From an uncultured Oceanospirillales bacterium (lineage in GTDB: Bacteria > Pseudomonadota > Gammaproteobacteria > Pseudomonadales > Endozoicomonadaceae): DNA of 49,698 nt. Within the stretch, counting starts at the first letter, position 1. Each line of letters starts with the position of its first letter. Both the position numbers and the translations under genes were made by a program. The stretch is taken from NCBI GenBank assembly GCA_947040555.1, contig CAMRBW010000011.1, forward strand, positions 1-49,698, in the 5' to 3' direction. Shown piece after piece: positions 35,734-46,400 of this stretch. A model generated the notes under the pieces. It saw only the letters and a list, made by a program, of their open reading frames with translations, was not told the origin of the DNA and ran no database searches.

Positions 35734-37130
35734 CAGGAAACAGCTTCCATATCCAGTTCAACAGTATCCTGACTGTTGAAAACATTCATATCAACTTCGC
35801 CCATGGCACGACCGCTGACAAAGCCGGTCGCAATCGCACCACTGACGTTGATCGCCGTACGTCCCATATCGATCAGAGGTTCGATAGAGATCAGCAGACC
35901 GGCCAGTTCAACCGGCAGACCCAGAGCGGAGAGTACGATCAGGGCGGCAAAAGTCGCACCACCACCAACACCGGCGACACCGAAGGAGCCAATAGCGATG
36001 GTCACCAGCAGTGTGGCAATAAAGCCCAGATCAAGAGGGTTAATGCCCACAGTGGGAGCAATCATAACCGCCAGCATGGCTGGGTAGATACCGGCACAGC
36101 CGTTCTGACCGATGGTGGTACCAAACGACGCGGCAAAGTTGGCCACACCTTCAGACACACCCAGGCTGCGGGTCAGGGTCTGAATACTCAGAGGCATAGT
36201 GCCGGCGCTGCTGCGGGAAGAGAATGCAAAGCTCAGGGTGGGCAATACTTTCTTAAGGAAGGTCAGCGGATTGCCACCAGCCAGCATTACCATGCCCAGA
36301 TGCACCAAAAACACCAGACCCAGCGCCACATAAGAGGCCATAACAAACTGGATAAGCTGCATGATATCAGCGACATTGCTGTTGGCGACAACACGGGTCA
36401 TCAGCGCCAGAATACCGAACGGGGTCAGGCGCAGAACGATGGTCACCATCCGCATAACCAGTTTGTGCAGGGTATCCACTGCACTCTCAATAGCTGCGAA
36501 GGTATCGGGCTTCTTGCGCGCCAGATCCAGTGCTGCGGTGCCCAAAAATGCGGAGAAGATCACCACAGCAATAATGGAAGTGCTGCGGGCACCGGTCATA
36601 TCCAGGAACGGATTGGCCGGAATCAGGCCCAGCAGCATGGAAGGAATAGAGATCGCTTCAGCCTTGCCCATGGTCGCCAGCAGGTGGTGGGCTCTGGCCG
36701 TTTCACGGGAACCGGCGGTGATCGCCTCGGCATTAAGATCAAACAGTAGGGCAGAACCAATACCGATAGCCGCAGCAATGATCACCGTCACCATCAGCAG
36801 ACTCAGCACCCAGAGGCTGATGCGGCCGACGGAACCGGCACCTTTCAGCTTGAGGATGGCGGACAGTACCGACACCATGATCAGCGGCATAATGATCATT
36901 TTCAGCAGGGCCACATAGCCGCTGCCGACCACGTTAAACCAGCTGATCGACTCCTGCACCACCGGAGAGGAGGCACCGTAGATAAACTGCAAGGCAGCAC
37001 CAAAGCCGACACCCAGACCGAGAGCAATAAATACTCTACGCGTAAAGGGCATGTACTGTTTTTGGAAGCGATGGAGTAGCGCAAGCAAGCCTGCCATCAC
37101 TGCAATATTGGCAAGGATAGAAAAAGACAT
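35733..37130 (-). CDS. tcyP: L-cystine/cation symporter, TcyP (YdjN) type
   Basis: This 465-residue inner-membrane transporter belongs to the dicarboxylate/amino acid:cation symporter family. It matches E. coli TcyP along its length: the start MSFSILANIAVMAGLLAL, SWFNVVGSGYVALLKMIIMPL, LTFAF-like LSFAFSSRSSAGTMPLSIQT, SFGTTIGQNGCAGIYPAMLA, APTVGINPLDLGFIATL and LISIEPLIDMGRTAINVSG. Two re-entrant loops (SSRSSAG, the GQNGCAG region) and about eight helices are visible. It imports cystine. The downstream gene, overlapping by one base, encodes a disulfide oxidoreductase that may act on the imported disulfide or on the thiol pool. GGAAG precedes the ATG. Confidence 0.93.
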   Translation of the reverse strand: MSFSILANIAVMAGLLALLHRFQKQYMPFTRRVFIALGLGVGFGAALQFIYGASSPVVQESISWFNVVGSGYVALLKMIIMPLIMVSVLSAILKLKGAGSVGRISLWVLSLLMVTVIIAAAIGIGSALLFDLNAEAITAGSRETARAHHLLATMGKAEAISIPSMLLGLIPANPFLDMTGARSTSIIAVVIFSAFLGTAALDLARKKPDTFAAIESAVDTLHKLVMRMVTIVLRLTPFGILALMTRVVANSNVADIMQLIQFVMASYVALGLVFLVHLGMVMLAGGNPLTFLKKVLPTLSFAFSSRSSAGTMPLSIQTLTRSLGVSEGVANFAASFGTTIGQNGCAGIYPAMLAVMIAPTVGINPLDLGFIATLLVTIAIGSFGVAGVGGGATFAALIVLSALGLPVELAGLLISIEPLIDMGRTAINVSGAIATGFVSGRAMGEVDMNVFNSQDTVELDMEAVS

Positions 37131-37624
37131 TATAAAAATCTTCCGTTGGTAAAGATTATTGTTTTTTCTCTTGACACTTCAGGACGAGATGAGTTCCCGA
37201 GCGTCAAACATCGGAAATAATCAGGAATGACCATAGCCGTTCAGCTACAGAGCTGCAGTCCGGATGTTATGAGAAGAGTGCTGTTTTTTCGAGAGAAAAT
37301 GCGTGTTAACAACAACAGCAGTGACGTGCGTCAACGGAAGTGAAGCAGGGGAAAAGGCGGGTTTTGGCCGTGGCTTGAAAGACAGCGGTTTGAAGCATGG
37401 GAAGCACCGTCACGACAGGAGATAAATGACCTCTGTTTATGCCACAGAGTCTATATAATTTGGTAGTCAGATTCAATGTAATTGGCCATTATTTCCGTAA
37501 AGACTCAAGAACATCACCCACGGCACGATCAAGAGACTCGTGGTGTGTTTCCAGCGTTTCTACTTCTTGTTTCTATTTTTCGTTTCTACTCTTTGCTCCC
37601 ATTGCTCCAGCTGTATTGTTGTCT
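37131..37624. other. Intergenic region upstream of tcyP
   Basis: These roughly 490 bp hold the tcyP promoter region on the minus strand and no convincing gene. A plus-strand frame at 37439-37816 runs through the heptamer repeat into the 3' end of the peptidase gene on the other strand and looks spurious. No CysB-like operator could be assigned by eye. Confidence 0.45.
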
Positions 37625-37666
37625 CTTGTTGCTTGTTGCTTGTTGCTTGTTGCTTGTTGCTTGTTG
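37625..37666. repeat. Heptanucleotide microsatellite CTTGTTG x6
   Basis: Six perfect copies of CTTGTTG stand head to tail, followed by a partial one. The unit length is not a multiple of three and lies in noncoding DNA between the peptidase gene and tcyP. Arrays of this kind change length by slippage. Confidence 0.95.
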
Positions 37667-37667
37667 A

Positions 37668-37698
37668 GCTTGTTCCCTCGTAGAACGTGGGAACAAGC
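37668..37698. repeat. Palindrome GCTTGTTCCC...GGGAACAAGC after the M16 peptidase gene
   Basis: Perfect 10-bp arms around an 11-base loop that contains TCGTAGAACGT. It resembles the 'GTTCCCACG...CGTGGGAAC' intergenic palindromes scattered in many proteobacteria. It stands 12 bp after the minus-strand peptidase stop; without a T-run it is not a clear intrinsic terminator, but it may protect the mRNA 3' end. Confidence 0.8.
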
Positions 37699-37709
37699 CC
37701 AAGGCAGGT

Positions 37710-40532
37710 TTACTTCACCGGCTGGCCATTACGATCCAGAACAACGATCTCACCCAGCCCCAGTTTCTCAATCTGCGGGCGAATCTTGCTTATATCGCCT
37801 GCAACAAACCAAATAAAGGCACCGGGCTTCAGCGCCTGCCTGGCAATCCCCTGTATCTCTGCCAGATCGAGAGCCTCAACACGCTGACCATAGTCATAGA
37901 GGTAAGACTCGGGCAAGCCGTATTCAATCAGAGTCCCTATAGAAGACAGCAGCGCCCCATTGGTTTCATAACTGCCCGGCAGGGTGCGGATACGGTTACG
38001 CTTCACCAGATCCAGCTCCGCATCGGTTGCTGGCTTGCTGCCAAGGAAGTTTTTATACTCTTTGGCAATCTCCGCCATCGCCGGACCTGTTTGGTCTGAC
38101 TGAACCGAGGTCGATACCAGATAAGGACGCTGACCGCGGGCACTCTTCGTATAACTGTTGGCACCATAGGCCCAGCCCTTGTCTTCACGCAGGTTCATAT
38201 TGATCCGGGCGGTAAACTGGCCACCGATAACATCGTTCATGACATTAAACGACAGCGTGTCAGGATCATTACTGGCCATCACCAACTGACTGCCGACGAT
38301 CACAGACTGTCCGGCAGCGGGATAATCGATCAGGTAGACCTTTGACTCTGTTGGTATATCGATCTGGGTAATAGTCTTCTCTGGCAGCGGGGCGGCAGGT
38401 GCCTTCCAGCCTGCAAACGCCTGATTCAGCTTAGGCATCAGCTCAGCCAATGTGGTATCGCCGGTCACAATCAGGGTGGCATTATCCGGACGCAGCCAGG
38501 TCTGCCAGAAATCAACTAACTGTTCACGGGTAAGATGCTCCAGAACAGCAGGGATACCGCTGCCACTCCACGGTGTGGAGTAGGCATGGTTTTTACCATA
38601 GAGCAGCTCTGGCAACAGACGTCCAATAATCCCTTTTGGAGAGGCCTGCTCCTGACGAATACCCTCAATCAGGTTGTGACGCACCCGCTGCATATCATCC
38701 TTTTCAAAAACAGGGTTCACCAGCAGATCGGCCAGTATCTCCAGTGATGGTTCGAGACTGACGGTCAGGATATCGAGGTAGATCGTGGATGTATCCAGAT
38801 CGTTGCCCATACTCAGGCCGGTGCCAAGATTCTCCAGATCAGCGGCAATCTGCAGGTTGTCACGATTTTTTGTGCCTTCGTCAAGCATCGTCATGGTCAA
38901 CCCCGGCAGGCCGGGGTGACTATCACGGGCTGAGAGACCCGCATTGAACTGCAGTGCCATTTGTACGACAGGTGTCTGTGGACGTGAAGCCAGTACCACT
39001 TTCAGACCGTTATCCAGCACGCCCTTTTCCAGTTTTGGCAGTGAGAGATCAACCGGATCTCCCGCAGAAGGCACTTTGCTGCGATCGACTCCGGTGCTGG
39101 CATGGGTATATTCAGGGAATGGCGTAATTTCCAGAATGTAAGCGCCACTTCTTAGCCACGTACCGGCACTTTTACGGACACTCTCGGGCGTCGCAGCCTT
39201 CATCATCTCGAAGCTCTTATGGTAGAAGCCGGGATCATTGTGAATCACCTCGCCCCTGGCCAGAGTATCCGCTTTGCCATACAAACCACCAACACGCTCT
39301 GTGCTACGGACAAAATCGGCCGCCTGACTGAAGCGAATACGATTTAACTCTTCCTGGGTTGGCCCTTTTTCAAGGAAGATCGCCATCTCTTCATTAACGG
39401 CTTGCTCAATCTGCTCCAATGCCACACCAGAGCGGGCATCGACTGAGATCATCACCTGACCAGCCAGTAAGCGATCATAAAGGTACACACTGACGCCTGT
39501 AGCGATCTGATCCTGCAGCACCAGTCGTTTATAAAAACGGCTATTACGCCCTCCACCCAACACATCGGTAGCCAGAGACAGATGCTCTGCATCCACAGTT
39601 CCGCTCTGGGCCACATTCCAGATCTTCATCAATCGTGATTGAGGGACACGATCCTGCATGGTGTCGCGTTTATCTTCATGGCGTTTACCAACCCAGACAT
39701 CGAGTTTGTTGAGTGGTTTACCGGCAGGAATATCACCAAAATATTGCTGCACCTTTTCCTTCGCGGTTGCGACATCGATATCACCGGAGAGTACAAGCAC
39801 AGCATTGGAGGGGCCGTAATAAGTAGCGAACCACTCTTTTACCTGATCCAGACTGGCAGCGTTCAGATCTTCCATGTAGCCGATAACCGGCCAGGAATAC
39901 GGGTGTCCCTGAGGGAAGGTCTGCTCGGCAAGGCGATTCCAGACACTTCCATAGGGGCGATTTTCACCCTGACGCTTCTCGTTTTTGACCACATCCCGCT
40001 GTTCATCAAGGCTGGCCTGATTGATGGTCCCCATAAAATGGCCCATGCGATCGGACTCCATCCACAGCGCCATATCCAAAGCCGGTGTGGGCACAGTCTG
40101 GAAGTAGTTGGTGCGATCATTACTGGTCGTACCGTTCTGATCGGTGGCACCCGCCTCTTTAAAGGGGACAAAAAACTCGCCCTGATAATTCTCTGAACCC
40201 TGGAACATCAGGTGTTCAAACAGATGGGCAAAGCCTCTGGAGCCGATGGACTCATCTTTGGAGCCAACCTTGTACCAGATATTAACGGCAACAACCGGTG
40301 CCTTACGATCTTCATTGACGATAACCGTCAGACCATTATCCAGCGTGAACTTCTGGTAAGGGATGGTGACTTCCGGCAAGGCCTGTCGAGGGCTTTCGAG
40401 CATCGTAAAGAAGGCACCGGCCGGACAGCTGGTCATCAACATCCCGGTTAACGCAATAGCGAGCAGCCGTGGTCTGGCAAAAGTTTTCTGCTTAGGAGTG
40501 GCTACTAAGAACGAATAAATATTTTCTGCCAT
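37710..40532 (-). CDS. Two-domain M16 zinc metallopeptidase, exported (possible lipoprotein)
   Basis: This pitrilysin/insulinase-family peptidase has 940 residues. The N-terminal export signal is RPRLLAIALTGMLMTSCPAG; LMTSC is a possible lipobox with Cys36, so it may be a periplasmic lipoprotein. The first M16 domain has the inverted zinc motif HLFEH (103-107), with the downstream glutamate region DEQRDVVKNEKRQGENRPYG. A second, catalytically inactive M16-type half begins LPKLEKGVLDNGLKVVLASR and has no HxxEH. The family degrades peptides in the periplasm. I chose the ATG at 40532 (MAENIYSFL); the frame is open to 40595. The ribosome site is weak. It is divergent from the aldehyde dehydrogenase gene. 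Confidence 0.93.
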   Translation of the reverse strand: MAENIYSFLVATPKQKTFARPRLLAIALTGMLMTSCPAGAFFTMLESPRQALPEVTIPYQKFTLDNGLTVIVNEDRKAPVVAVNIWYKVGSKDESIGSRGFAHLFEHLMFQGSENYQGEFFVPFKEAGATDQNGTTSNDRTNYFQTVPTPALDMALWMESDRMGHFMGTINQASLDEQRDVVKNEKRQGENRPYGSVWNRLAEQTFPQGHPYSWPVIGYMEDLNAASLDQVKEWFATYYGPSNAVLVLSGDIDVATAKEKVQQYFGDIPAGKPLNKLDVWVGKRHEDKRDTMQDRVPQSRLMKIWNVAQSGTVDAEHLSLATDVLGGGRNSRFYKRLVLQDQIATGVSVYLYDRLLAGQVMISVDARSGVALEQIEQAVNEEMAIFLEKGPTQEELNRIRFSQAADFVRSTERVGGLYGKADTLARGEVIHNDPGFYHKSFEMMKAATPESVRKSAGTWLRSGAYILEITPFPEYTHASTGVDRSKVPSAGDPVDLSLPKLEKGVLDNGLKVVLASRPQTPVVQMALQFNAGLSARDSHPGLPGLTMTMLDEGTKNRDNLQIAADLENLGTGLSMGNDLDTSTIYLDILTVSLEPSLEILADLLVNPVFEKDDMQRVRHNLIEGIRQEQASPKGIIGRLLPELLYGKNHAYSTPWSGSGIPAVLEHLTREQLVDFWQTWLRPDNATLIVTGDTTLAELMPKLNQAFAGWKAPAAPLPEKTITQIDIPTESKVYLIDYPAAGQSVIVGSQLVMASNDPDTLSFNVMNDVIGGQFTARINMNLREDKGWAYGANSYTKSARGQRPYLVSTSVQSDQTGPAMAEIAKEYKNFLGSKPATDAELDLVKRNRIRTLPGSYETNGALLSSIGTLIEYGLPESYLYDYGQRVEALDLAEIQGIARQALKPGAFIWFVAGDISKIRPQIEKLGLGEIVVLDRNGQPVK

Positions 40533-40705
40533 AACGGTATTCTTCAGGCTCTTATTGTCGTTGAAAGTCAGCTTATCATAGACATAGGGCAGCAAATGGG
40601 AAAAAAGTTCTCATCAATTTGTCATTCCACTGAACAGTATCTGTGTGATTATCTAACACAACCGACAAAATTCGCACATTATCTCACCCCCCACAGGCCT
40701 GTTGA

Positions 40706-42226
40706 ATGATTTATGCACATCCCGGTTTGCCCGGCTCTGTTGTCTCTTTTAAACCACGCTACGAAAACTTTATCGGTGGTGAGTGGATCGCGCCAGTAAA
40801 AGGTCAGTACTTCAGCAACACAACACCAGTGACCGGTGAGGTGATTTGTGAAGTCCCCCGCTCCACCGCTGAAGACATCGAACTGGCTCTGGATGCTGCC
40901 CACAAAGCCAAAGAGTCCTGGGGCAAAACCTCAGCCACCGAGCGTTCCAACATTCTTTTGAAAATTGCTGACCGCATTGAACAAAATCTTGAGCAACTGG
41001 CTATTGCCGAGAGCTGGGATAACGGTAAAGCTGTCCGCGAAACCCTGGCCGCAGACATTCCTCTCGCCGTAGACCACTTCCGTTACTTCGCCGGTTGCAT
41101 CCGTGCCCAGGAAGGCTCCGCAGGCGAGATTGATCAGAACACCGTCGCTTACCACTTCCATGAGCCGCTGGGTGTGGTTGCCCAGATCATTCCCTGGAAC
41201 TTCCCGCTGCTAATGGCCGCCTGGAAACTGGCTCCGGCGCTGGCGGCCGGTAACTGCATCGTGCTCAAGCCTGCCGAGCAGACCCCTGCTTCCATCCTGA
41301 TTCTGGCTGAATTGATTGCTGACCTGCTGCCCGCTGGCGTACTGAGCATCGTCAATGGCTATGGCAAGGAGGCGGGTCAGGCACTGGCCACCAGCACCCG
41401 TATTGCCAAGCTCGCTTTTACCGGCTCCACACCGGTGGGCATCCACATTCTCAAGTGTGCTGCGGACAACCTGATTCCTTCCACCGTTGAGCTGGGTGGC
41501 AAGTCCCCGAACATCTACTTTGAAGATGTTATGGGTCATGAAGATACCTATCTGGACAAGTGTGTGGAAGGAACTGTACTGGCCTTCTTTAATCAAGGCG
41601 AAGTGTGCACCTGTTCTTCCCGCCTGCTGATTCAGGAATCCATCTACGACGAGTTTATCTCCCGCGTTATCGCCCGCATTAAGACCATCAAACGCGGCAA
41701 TCCGCTGGATACTGACACTCAGGTGGGGGCGCAGGCTTCCCGTGAGCAGTTCGACAAGATCATGGGTTATCTGGATATCGGTCGTCACGAAGGGGCTGAA
41801 GTGCTGATCGGCGGCGATGCGGAGAGGCTGGGTGACGGTCTGGAGAACGGTTACTACATTCAACCGACCCTGTTCAAGGGTACCAACGATATGCGCATCT
41901 TTCAGGAGGAGATCTTTGGCCCGGTTGTGGCCGTGACCACCTTCAAAGATGAAGCGGATGCCCTGCGCATCGCCAACGACACCGAGTTCGGCCTGGGTGC
42001 CGGCGTCTGGACCCGCGACATGAACCGAGCCTATCGCATGGGTCGTGGCATTGAGGCGGGCCGCGTATGGACCAACTGCTACCACGCCTATCCGGCTCAT
42101 GCTGCCTTTGGTGGTTACAAAAAATCCGGTATCGGTCGTGAAACCCACAAAATGGTGCTGGAGCACTATCAGCAGACCAAGAACCTGCTGGTTAGCTACG
42201 ATATCAATCCGCTGGGCTTCTTCTAA
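40706..42226 (+). CDS. exaC: NAD-dependent aldehyde (acetaldehyde) dehydrogenase, ExaC/AldB type
   Basis: This 506-residue cytosolic enzyme oxidises aldehydes to carboxylates. It closely matches Pseudomonas ExaC/AcoD along its length: [56 protein letters not shown], the general-base Glu in [14 protein letters not shown], the catalytic Cys in [26 protein letters not shown], and the identical end [13 protein letters not shown]. In Pseudomonas ExaC serves ethanol oxidation; AldB of E. coli detoxifies aldehydes. No alcohol dehydrogenase gene is adjacent, so the source of aldehyde is not indicated. A strong terminator follows. Confidence 0.93.
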   Translation: MIYAHPGLPGSVVSFKPRYENFIGGEWIAPVKGQYFSNTTPVTGEVICEVPRSTAEDIELALDAAHKAKESWGKTSATERSNILLKIADRIEQNLEQLAIAESWDNGKAVRETLAADIPLAVDHFRYFAGCIRAQEGSAGEIDQNTVAYHFHEPLGVVAQIIPWNFPLLMAAWKLAPALAAGNCIVLKPAEQTPASILILAELIADLLPAGVLSIVNGYGKEAGQALATSTRIAKLAFTGSTPVGIHILKCAADNLIPSTVELGGKSPNIYFEDVMGHEDTYLDKCVEGTVLAFFNQGEVCTCSSRLLIQESIYDEFISRVIARIKTIKRGNPLDTDTQVGAQASREQFDKIMGYLDIGRHEGAEVLIGGDAERLGDGLENGYYIQPTLFKGTNDMRIFQEEIFGPVVAVTTFKDEADALRIANDTEFGLGAGVWTRDMNRAYRMGRGIEAGRVWTNCYHAYPAHAAFGGYKKSGIGRETHKMVLEHYQQTKNLLVSYDINPLGFF

Positions 42227-42243
42227 CCAGCGCGACTTATAAC

Positions 42244-42279
42244 AAAAAAAGGGTCAACCTCGCGGTTGACCCTTTTTTT
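42244..42279. terminator. Bidirectional terminator after the aldehyde dehydrogenase gene
   Basis: GGGTCAACC and GGTTGACCC form a perfect 9-bp stem around TCGC, flanked by seven A on the left and seven T on the right. It lies between the plus-strand dehydrogenase and the minus-strand HAD gene and can serve both. Confidence 0.95.
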
Positions 42280-42333
42280 ACCTTGGAAATGCAGCCCCTA
42301 TTTCCCTTGTTCAGGATGGGCAGCATGTCCTAC

Positions 42334-42996
42334 TCATAGCTGTTTGTGAACATTCATCAGGAGGCCCGGCAGCTGGACAAGAGAGTCCAATTTAGCGACA
42401 AGATGACGTTCAATCTCGGCAGTTATTGGCAGAATATCCGGAACCACCACGGTCTGACAGCCGGCTGTGATAGCAGACAATGTTCCTGTATTGGAATCTT
42501 CTACCGCCAGCGCCTGTTCCGGTGAAATGCCCAGTCTTTTACAGGCCAGTTGATAAGGCTCCGGATGGGGCTTGCGGTTTTCCACATCATCGCCACACAC
42601 TATCACTTTAAAAGCGCTGGTCCCGCCAAGCCCCGCGAAATTTTTCTCGACCTCTTCCTGTGCAGCAGAGGTCACCAAAGCGACAGGAATCATCTGCGTT
42701 TGCAGCCACTGTAAAAGATCCGCAGCTCCCGGCTTCAGGAGAGGCACCCGTTGCGCATCATCCTGACGATCCATCGCGGCGAGAAAATCATTCAATACAA
42801 AGTTCTCATCGCCAAGCTCTTGGATAAGCTGCTTACAGGTGTCGAAGTGCGCGCCGACAAAACTTTGATAGACCTTGTCGTTTAAATCGATACCAAAGTC
42901 ATAGGCCGTTTTCTGCCAAAGGCTTTTGTACACAACCTCACTGTCAAAAAGAGTACCATCCATATCCAATAGCACAGCTTTCAAATCACTTAACAA
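42334..42996 (-). CDS. HAD-superfamily hydrolase, beta-phosphoglucomutase-like (subfamily IA)
   Basis: This 220-residue protein has all four HAD motifs: I DMDGTLFDSE (nucleophile Asp11 and acid/base Asp13), II VTSAA, III the Lys in NRKPHPEPYQ, and IV VEDSNTG. The helical cap inserted after motif I makes it subfamily IA, near sugar-phosphate phosphatases and beta-phosphoglucomutase. The substrate is not predictable. The start is TTG at 42996, supported by AGGAG about six bases upstream. It stands 30 bp after the ybaN-like gene on the same strand, so the two are probably cotranscribed. Confidence 0.9.
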   Translation of the reverse strand: MLSDLKAVLLDMDGTLFDSEVVYKSLWQKTAYDFGIDLNDKVYQSFVGAHFDTCKQLIQELGDENFVLNDFLAAMDRQDDAQRVPLLKPGAADLLQWLQTQMIPVALVTSAAQEEVEKNFAGLGGTSAFKVIVCGDDVENRKPHPEPYQLACKRLGISPEQALAVEDSNTGTLSAITAGCQTVVVPDILPITAEIERHLVAKLDSLVQLPGLLMNVHKQL

Positions 42997-43026
42997 GGGT
43001 GACTCCTAACAGTTATTTATAAACAG

Positions 43027-43422
43027 CTATCTATAATCTGGAACACTGTTTATACGACTAATACCGAGGATGACAGCGCAACAGAGTACAGCCAGCACCC
43101 CCTTTAACCACAAGTGCGGGACTATGACGATACTGACGCTGAAGGTCAGTGCCGTCAGCCAGCAGGCTCGGTGCTTGTTTGCTTTCGTCATCCCCTGATG
43201 ATTGTGCCAATCCGAAATAATCTTGCCAAAGCGCGGATGGGTCATCAGCCAGTGGTGAACTCTGGAGCTGGAACGAGCAAAACACCAGCCAGAAAGTAGC
43301 ACAAAAGGCGTTGTCGGAAGCAGCGGCAGCACTATACCGACAACTCCCGCAACCAAACTGACGACACCGGCAACAAGATAAAGAGAACGTTTGAGATAAT
43401 GTCTGTCTTCAATTACAACCAT
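43027..43422 (-). CDS. ybaN: YbaN-family (DUF454) inner-membrane protein
   Basis: This 131-residue membrane protein has the family pattern: two hydrophobic helices in SLYLVAGVVSLVAGVVGIVL, then LPTTPFVLLSGWCFARSSSR, the conserved loop HHWLMTHPRFGKIISDWHNH and GMTKANKHRA. Two more helices follow (ALTFSVSIVIVPHLW, GVLAVLCCAVILGISRI). The function is unknown. The symbol is by family resemblance only. It precedes the HAD gene and follows the SNF2 operon by 60 bp, on the same strand. Confidence 0.88.
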   Translation of the reverse strand: MVVIEDRHYLKRSLYLVAGVVSLVAGVVGIVLPLLPTTPFVLLSGWCFARSSSRVHHWLMTHPRFGKIISDWHNHQGMTKANKHRACWLTALTFSVSIVIVPHLWLKGVLAVLCCAVILGISRINSVPDYR

Positions 43423-43482
43423 AAAACACCGGTATATCTGCTACTGATAGGGGACTTCTGATAGGAGCCTTCCCCTAATAAA

Positions 43483-46400
43483 TCAATCTGCTGCCAAAGG
43501 TTCAAACAGAACATCAAGATCTTTGGTTGTCAGGCCGGTCGCCTTCTGACCACCGCCGGAATAGATACCTTGAGCCAGCGCCTTTTTACGCTCTTTCAAA
43601 GACAGCATTTTCTCCTCAAGGGTGCCTGAGACTACCAGTTTATAAACGAATACCGGCTTATCCTGACCGATACGATAGGCGCGATCTGTCGCCTGATCTT
43701 CCACCGCCGGGTTCCACCAGGGGTCGTAGTGAATCACCGTATCAGCGGCGGTCAGGTTGAGACCGGATCCACCCGCCTTAAGGCTGATCAGGAATACCGG
43801 CACCTCACCATTCTGGAAACGCTGTACCGGTGTATCCCGATCGATGGTGCTTCCGGTTAGCTTTACATACGGCACATGGCGTTTATTGAGCTCTGCTTCA
43901 ATCACCGCAAGCATGGAAGTGAACTGGGAGAAGATCAAGATTTTGCGCTCTTCGCCCAGCAGTTCATCCAAAAGCTCGCACAGCAGATCCATCTTCGCGG
44001 ATTCGGTCACCTCCCGGGCCTGGGAGACTTTCACCAACTGCGGATCGCAGCAGGTCTGACGCATTTTCAGCAGGGCATCCAGAATAATGATCTGACTGCG
44101 GGCCAGGCCCTTTTTGTGGATCTCCTCCCGCACCTTCTTCTCCATGGCGGCACGGACGGTTTCGTACAAGTCCCGCTGTTTACCTTTGAGTTGGCACTCC
44201 CGCAGGATTTCCGTTTTCGGCGGCAACTCCTTCGCCACCAGATCCTTGGTGCGGCGCAGCATAAAGGGGGCTACCCGCCGAGCCAGCTGTTTGCGGCGAT
44301 CATCGTCACCGTGTCGTTCAATCGGTGTACGGTAGAAACGGCTAAAACGGTCTTTCTGACCAAGGAAACCGGGCATCAGAAAATCGAACTGGCTCCACAG
44401 CTCAGCCAGATTGTTCTCCACTGGTGTACCGGTCATGCAGAGGCGCTGATGGGCGTTCAGCTCACGAACATAGCGAGAGGCTTTGGCCCGGTAGTTCTTG
44501 ATGGCCTGGGATTCATCCAGAATCAGCACATGCCAGCGCTGCTCTTTCAGAAGCTCAAAGTCCCGCTGGATCAGGGCGTAGGTAGTAAGTACAAGGTCTG
44601 CGCCACTAATCGAAGACAGCTGTTCACTGCGCTTGCTGCCGTGGTAAACCACCACACTTAGTTCCGGGGCAAAACGCTCAGCTTCACGACGCCAGTTGGG
44701 CATCAAACTAGTAGGCGCAACCACCAGACAGGGCGGCATGGTCTGTTCACTCTTATCCTTGCTCTTGACCAGCCGTTCTTTCTCGAACTGGATATGAGCC
44801 AGAGCCTGAATGGTTTTACCCAGCCCCATATCATCGGCCAGAATACCGCCCAGCCCCATATCCCGCAGAAATTGCAGCCAGGCCAGCCCTTTCTCCTGGT
44901 AATCCCGTAATTCGGCATAAAAAGCTACAGGCGGTTTTACCATTTTCAGACGACGGAAGTTTTTCAGTTTGCGAGCAATAGCCTGCAAGACTTCGCCCCC
45001 GGCAAAATCGAGCTTCAAACCATTGCTAAGCTCTTCGAGAATCGGCGCCTGACTCTTCTGAATGCCGGCCCCCCGCTCACCAAACAGCTCCAACAGAGTG
45101 ACAATGATCAACCGCAGACGCCGAGCCGGAATAGTGATAAAGCGTTGGGGAGCGATGGCTACCGGAATCAGATCATCACCCATCGTCGCCAGCTTGTCCG
45201 GAGCGGGCAGTCGATTCAGCTGTTTGGCCAGAACAGGCAGAAGATCGAGCTTCTCCCCATCGATCTCAATACCGAGCTTCAGGCCGAACCAATCCTCCTG
45301 GGCTTCGTTGTGTTCCACTTCGCCGTACCAGTCATCGTCGTCTACATCGACAATGTCGTAGGGGAAACTATCGCCGACTTCCACCCGCCAGCCGTACTTT
45401 TCCAACCCCGGTATGATCTGCAAAAACGCCAGCCAGTTGCCGATAGTCTGCCAGGATTTCAGCGAACCAAGACAGTAGTCGCCTTCCTCGTAGTCCGCCT
45501 CACCGCCCCACTTGGCACTACTCTGCATATGCTCTTCGAGCAGCTGCACTGCGAGCCGTTCCAAATTAGCATTGCGGGGGTAACGTACGCCGTTGTCGTT
45601 TATCAGAGTATCCAGTGGCGAAAAGTTTCCGACCTGCAGATCATCATATTGAAAATACAACCGGGCTCTGGCCGCCATGGAGAGCGGCATGGTCTCTGCG
45701 GCAGAGACGCCATCCAGCACCAGAACCGGCACCGGTTCAACACGGCGCACCTCTTCAATAGAAGGCAAGCTCTCCTTGTTGATGCCCGGCAGAGGCATCA
45801 GAGTCTGCTGCAACTGTGGCAGCACCGCCAGAGGGATGGCCGGAGCCTTGAGCAGCTTCTGCAGCAGGGCATCAGGCAGATCGCTTTTGATGCGCGCCAA
45901 ATGCACGACAGTTACTACACGACTGCCGCTATCAATGGCTATCTTTCTGATCAGCAGTAGCGGAGGCTTGGTGGGAATCAGCCAGGTAGGTTCTCCCTCC
46001 GGCCCCTTAATCCGGCAACGCATGGCATCGCCCTCTTCGTACCATTCCAGCTTGGCTTCAACCGCCTCGCCGAGGGCAATGGGCATGCGTTCGTCTTTAT
46101 CCCAGACAAGCCTGCCTGAACGAGCCAGGCTAAGCAGAGCTTCCGGAGATTTATCATTAAGGCTTATATCAGATCGACTGTAGTAGCTATAGCGATCGCC
46201 AAAGGGGTCGAGGTAACCTGCGCCATACATCTGCTGAACCAGTTGACGATCTTCGACACTGCAGGGAGGTTCATTATCCCAGCCCAATCGATTCAGATCA
46301 TAAAAAGGTCGCAGCGCACCATGACCGCCGCGCTTCAATGTCTGGCTGGTGTACAGGTTCAGGCCGATAGTTCCGGAGCTTAAGGCGCAGTCGAGTACAT

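Noticed and set aside
37439..37816. 125-codon plus-strand frame through the CTTGTTG repeat
   Set aside because: The repeat creates a Leu/Val/Ala/Cys-rich pseudo-membrane segment by chance, and the frame ends inside the antisense of the M16 peptidase gene.
40640..40665. CRP/Vfr-like site (TGTGATTATCTAACACA) before the aldehyde dehydrogenase gene
   Set aside because: The half sites are one base too far apart and the second half is imperfect.
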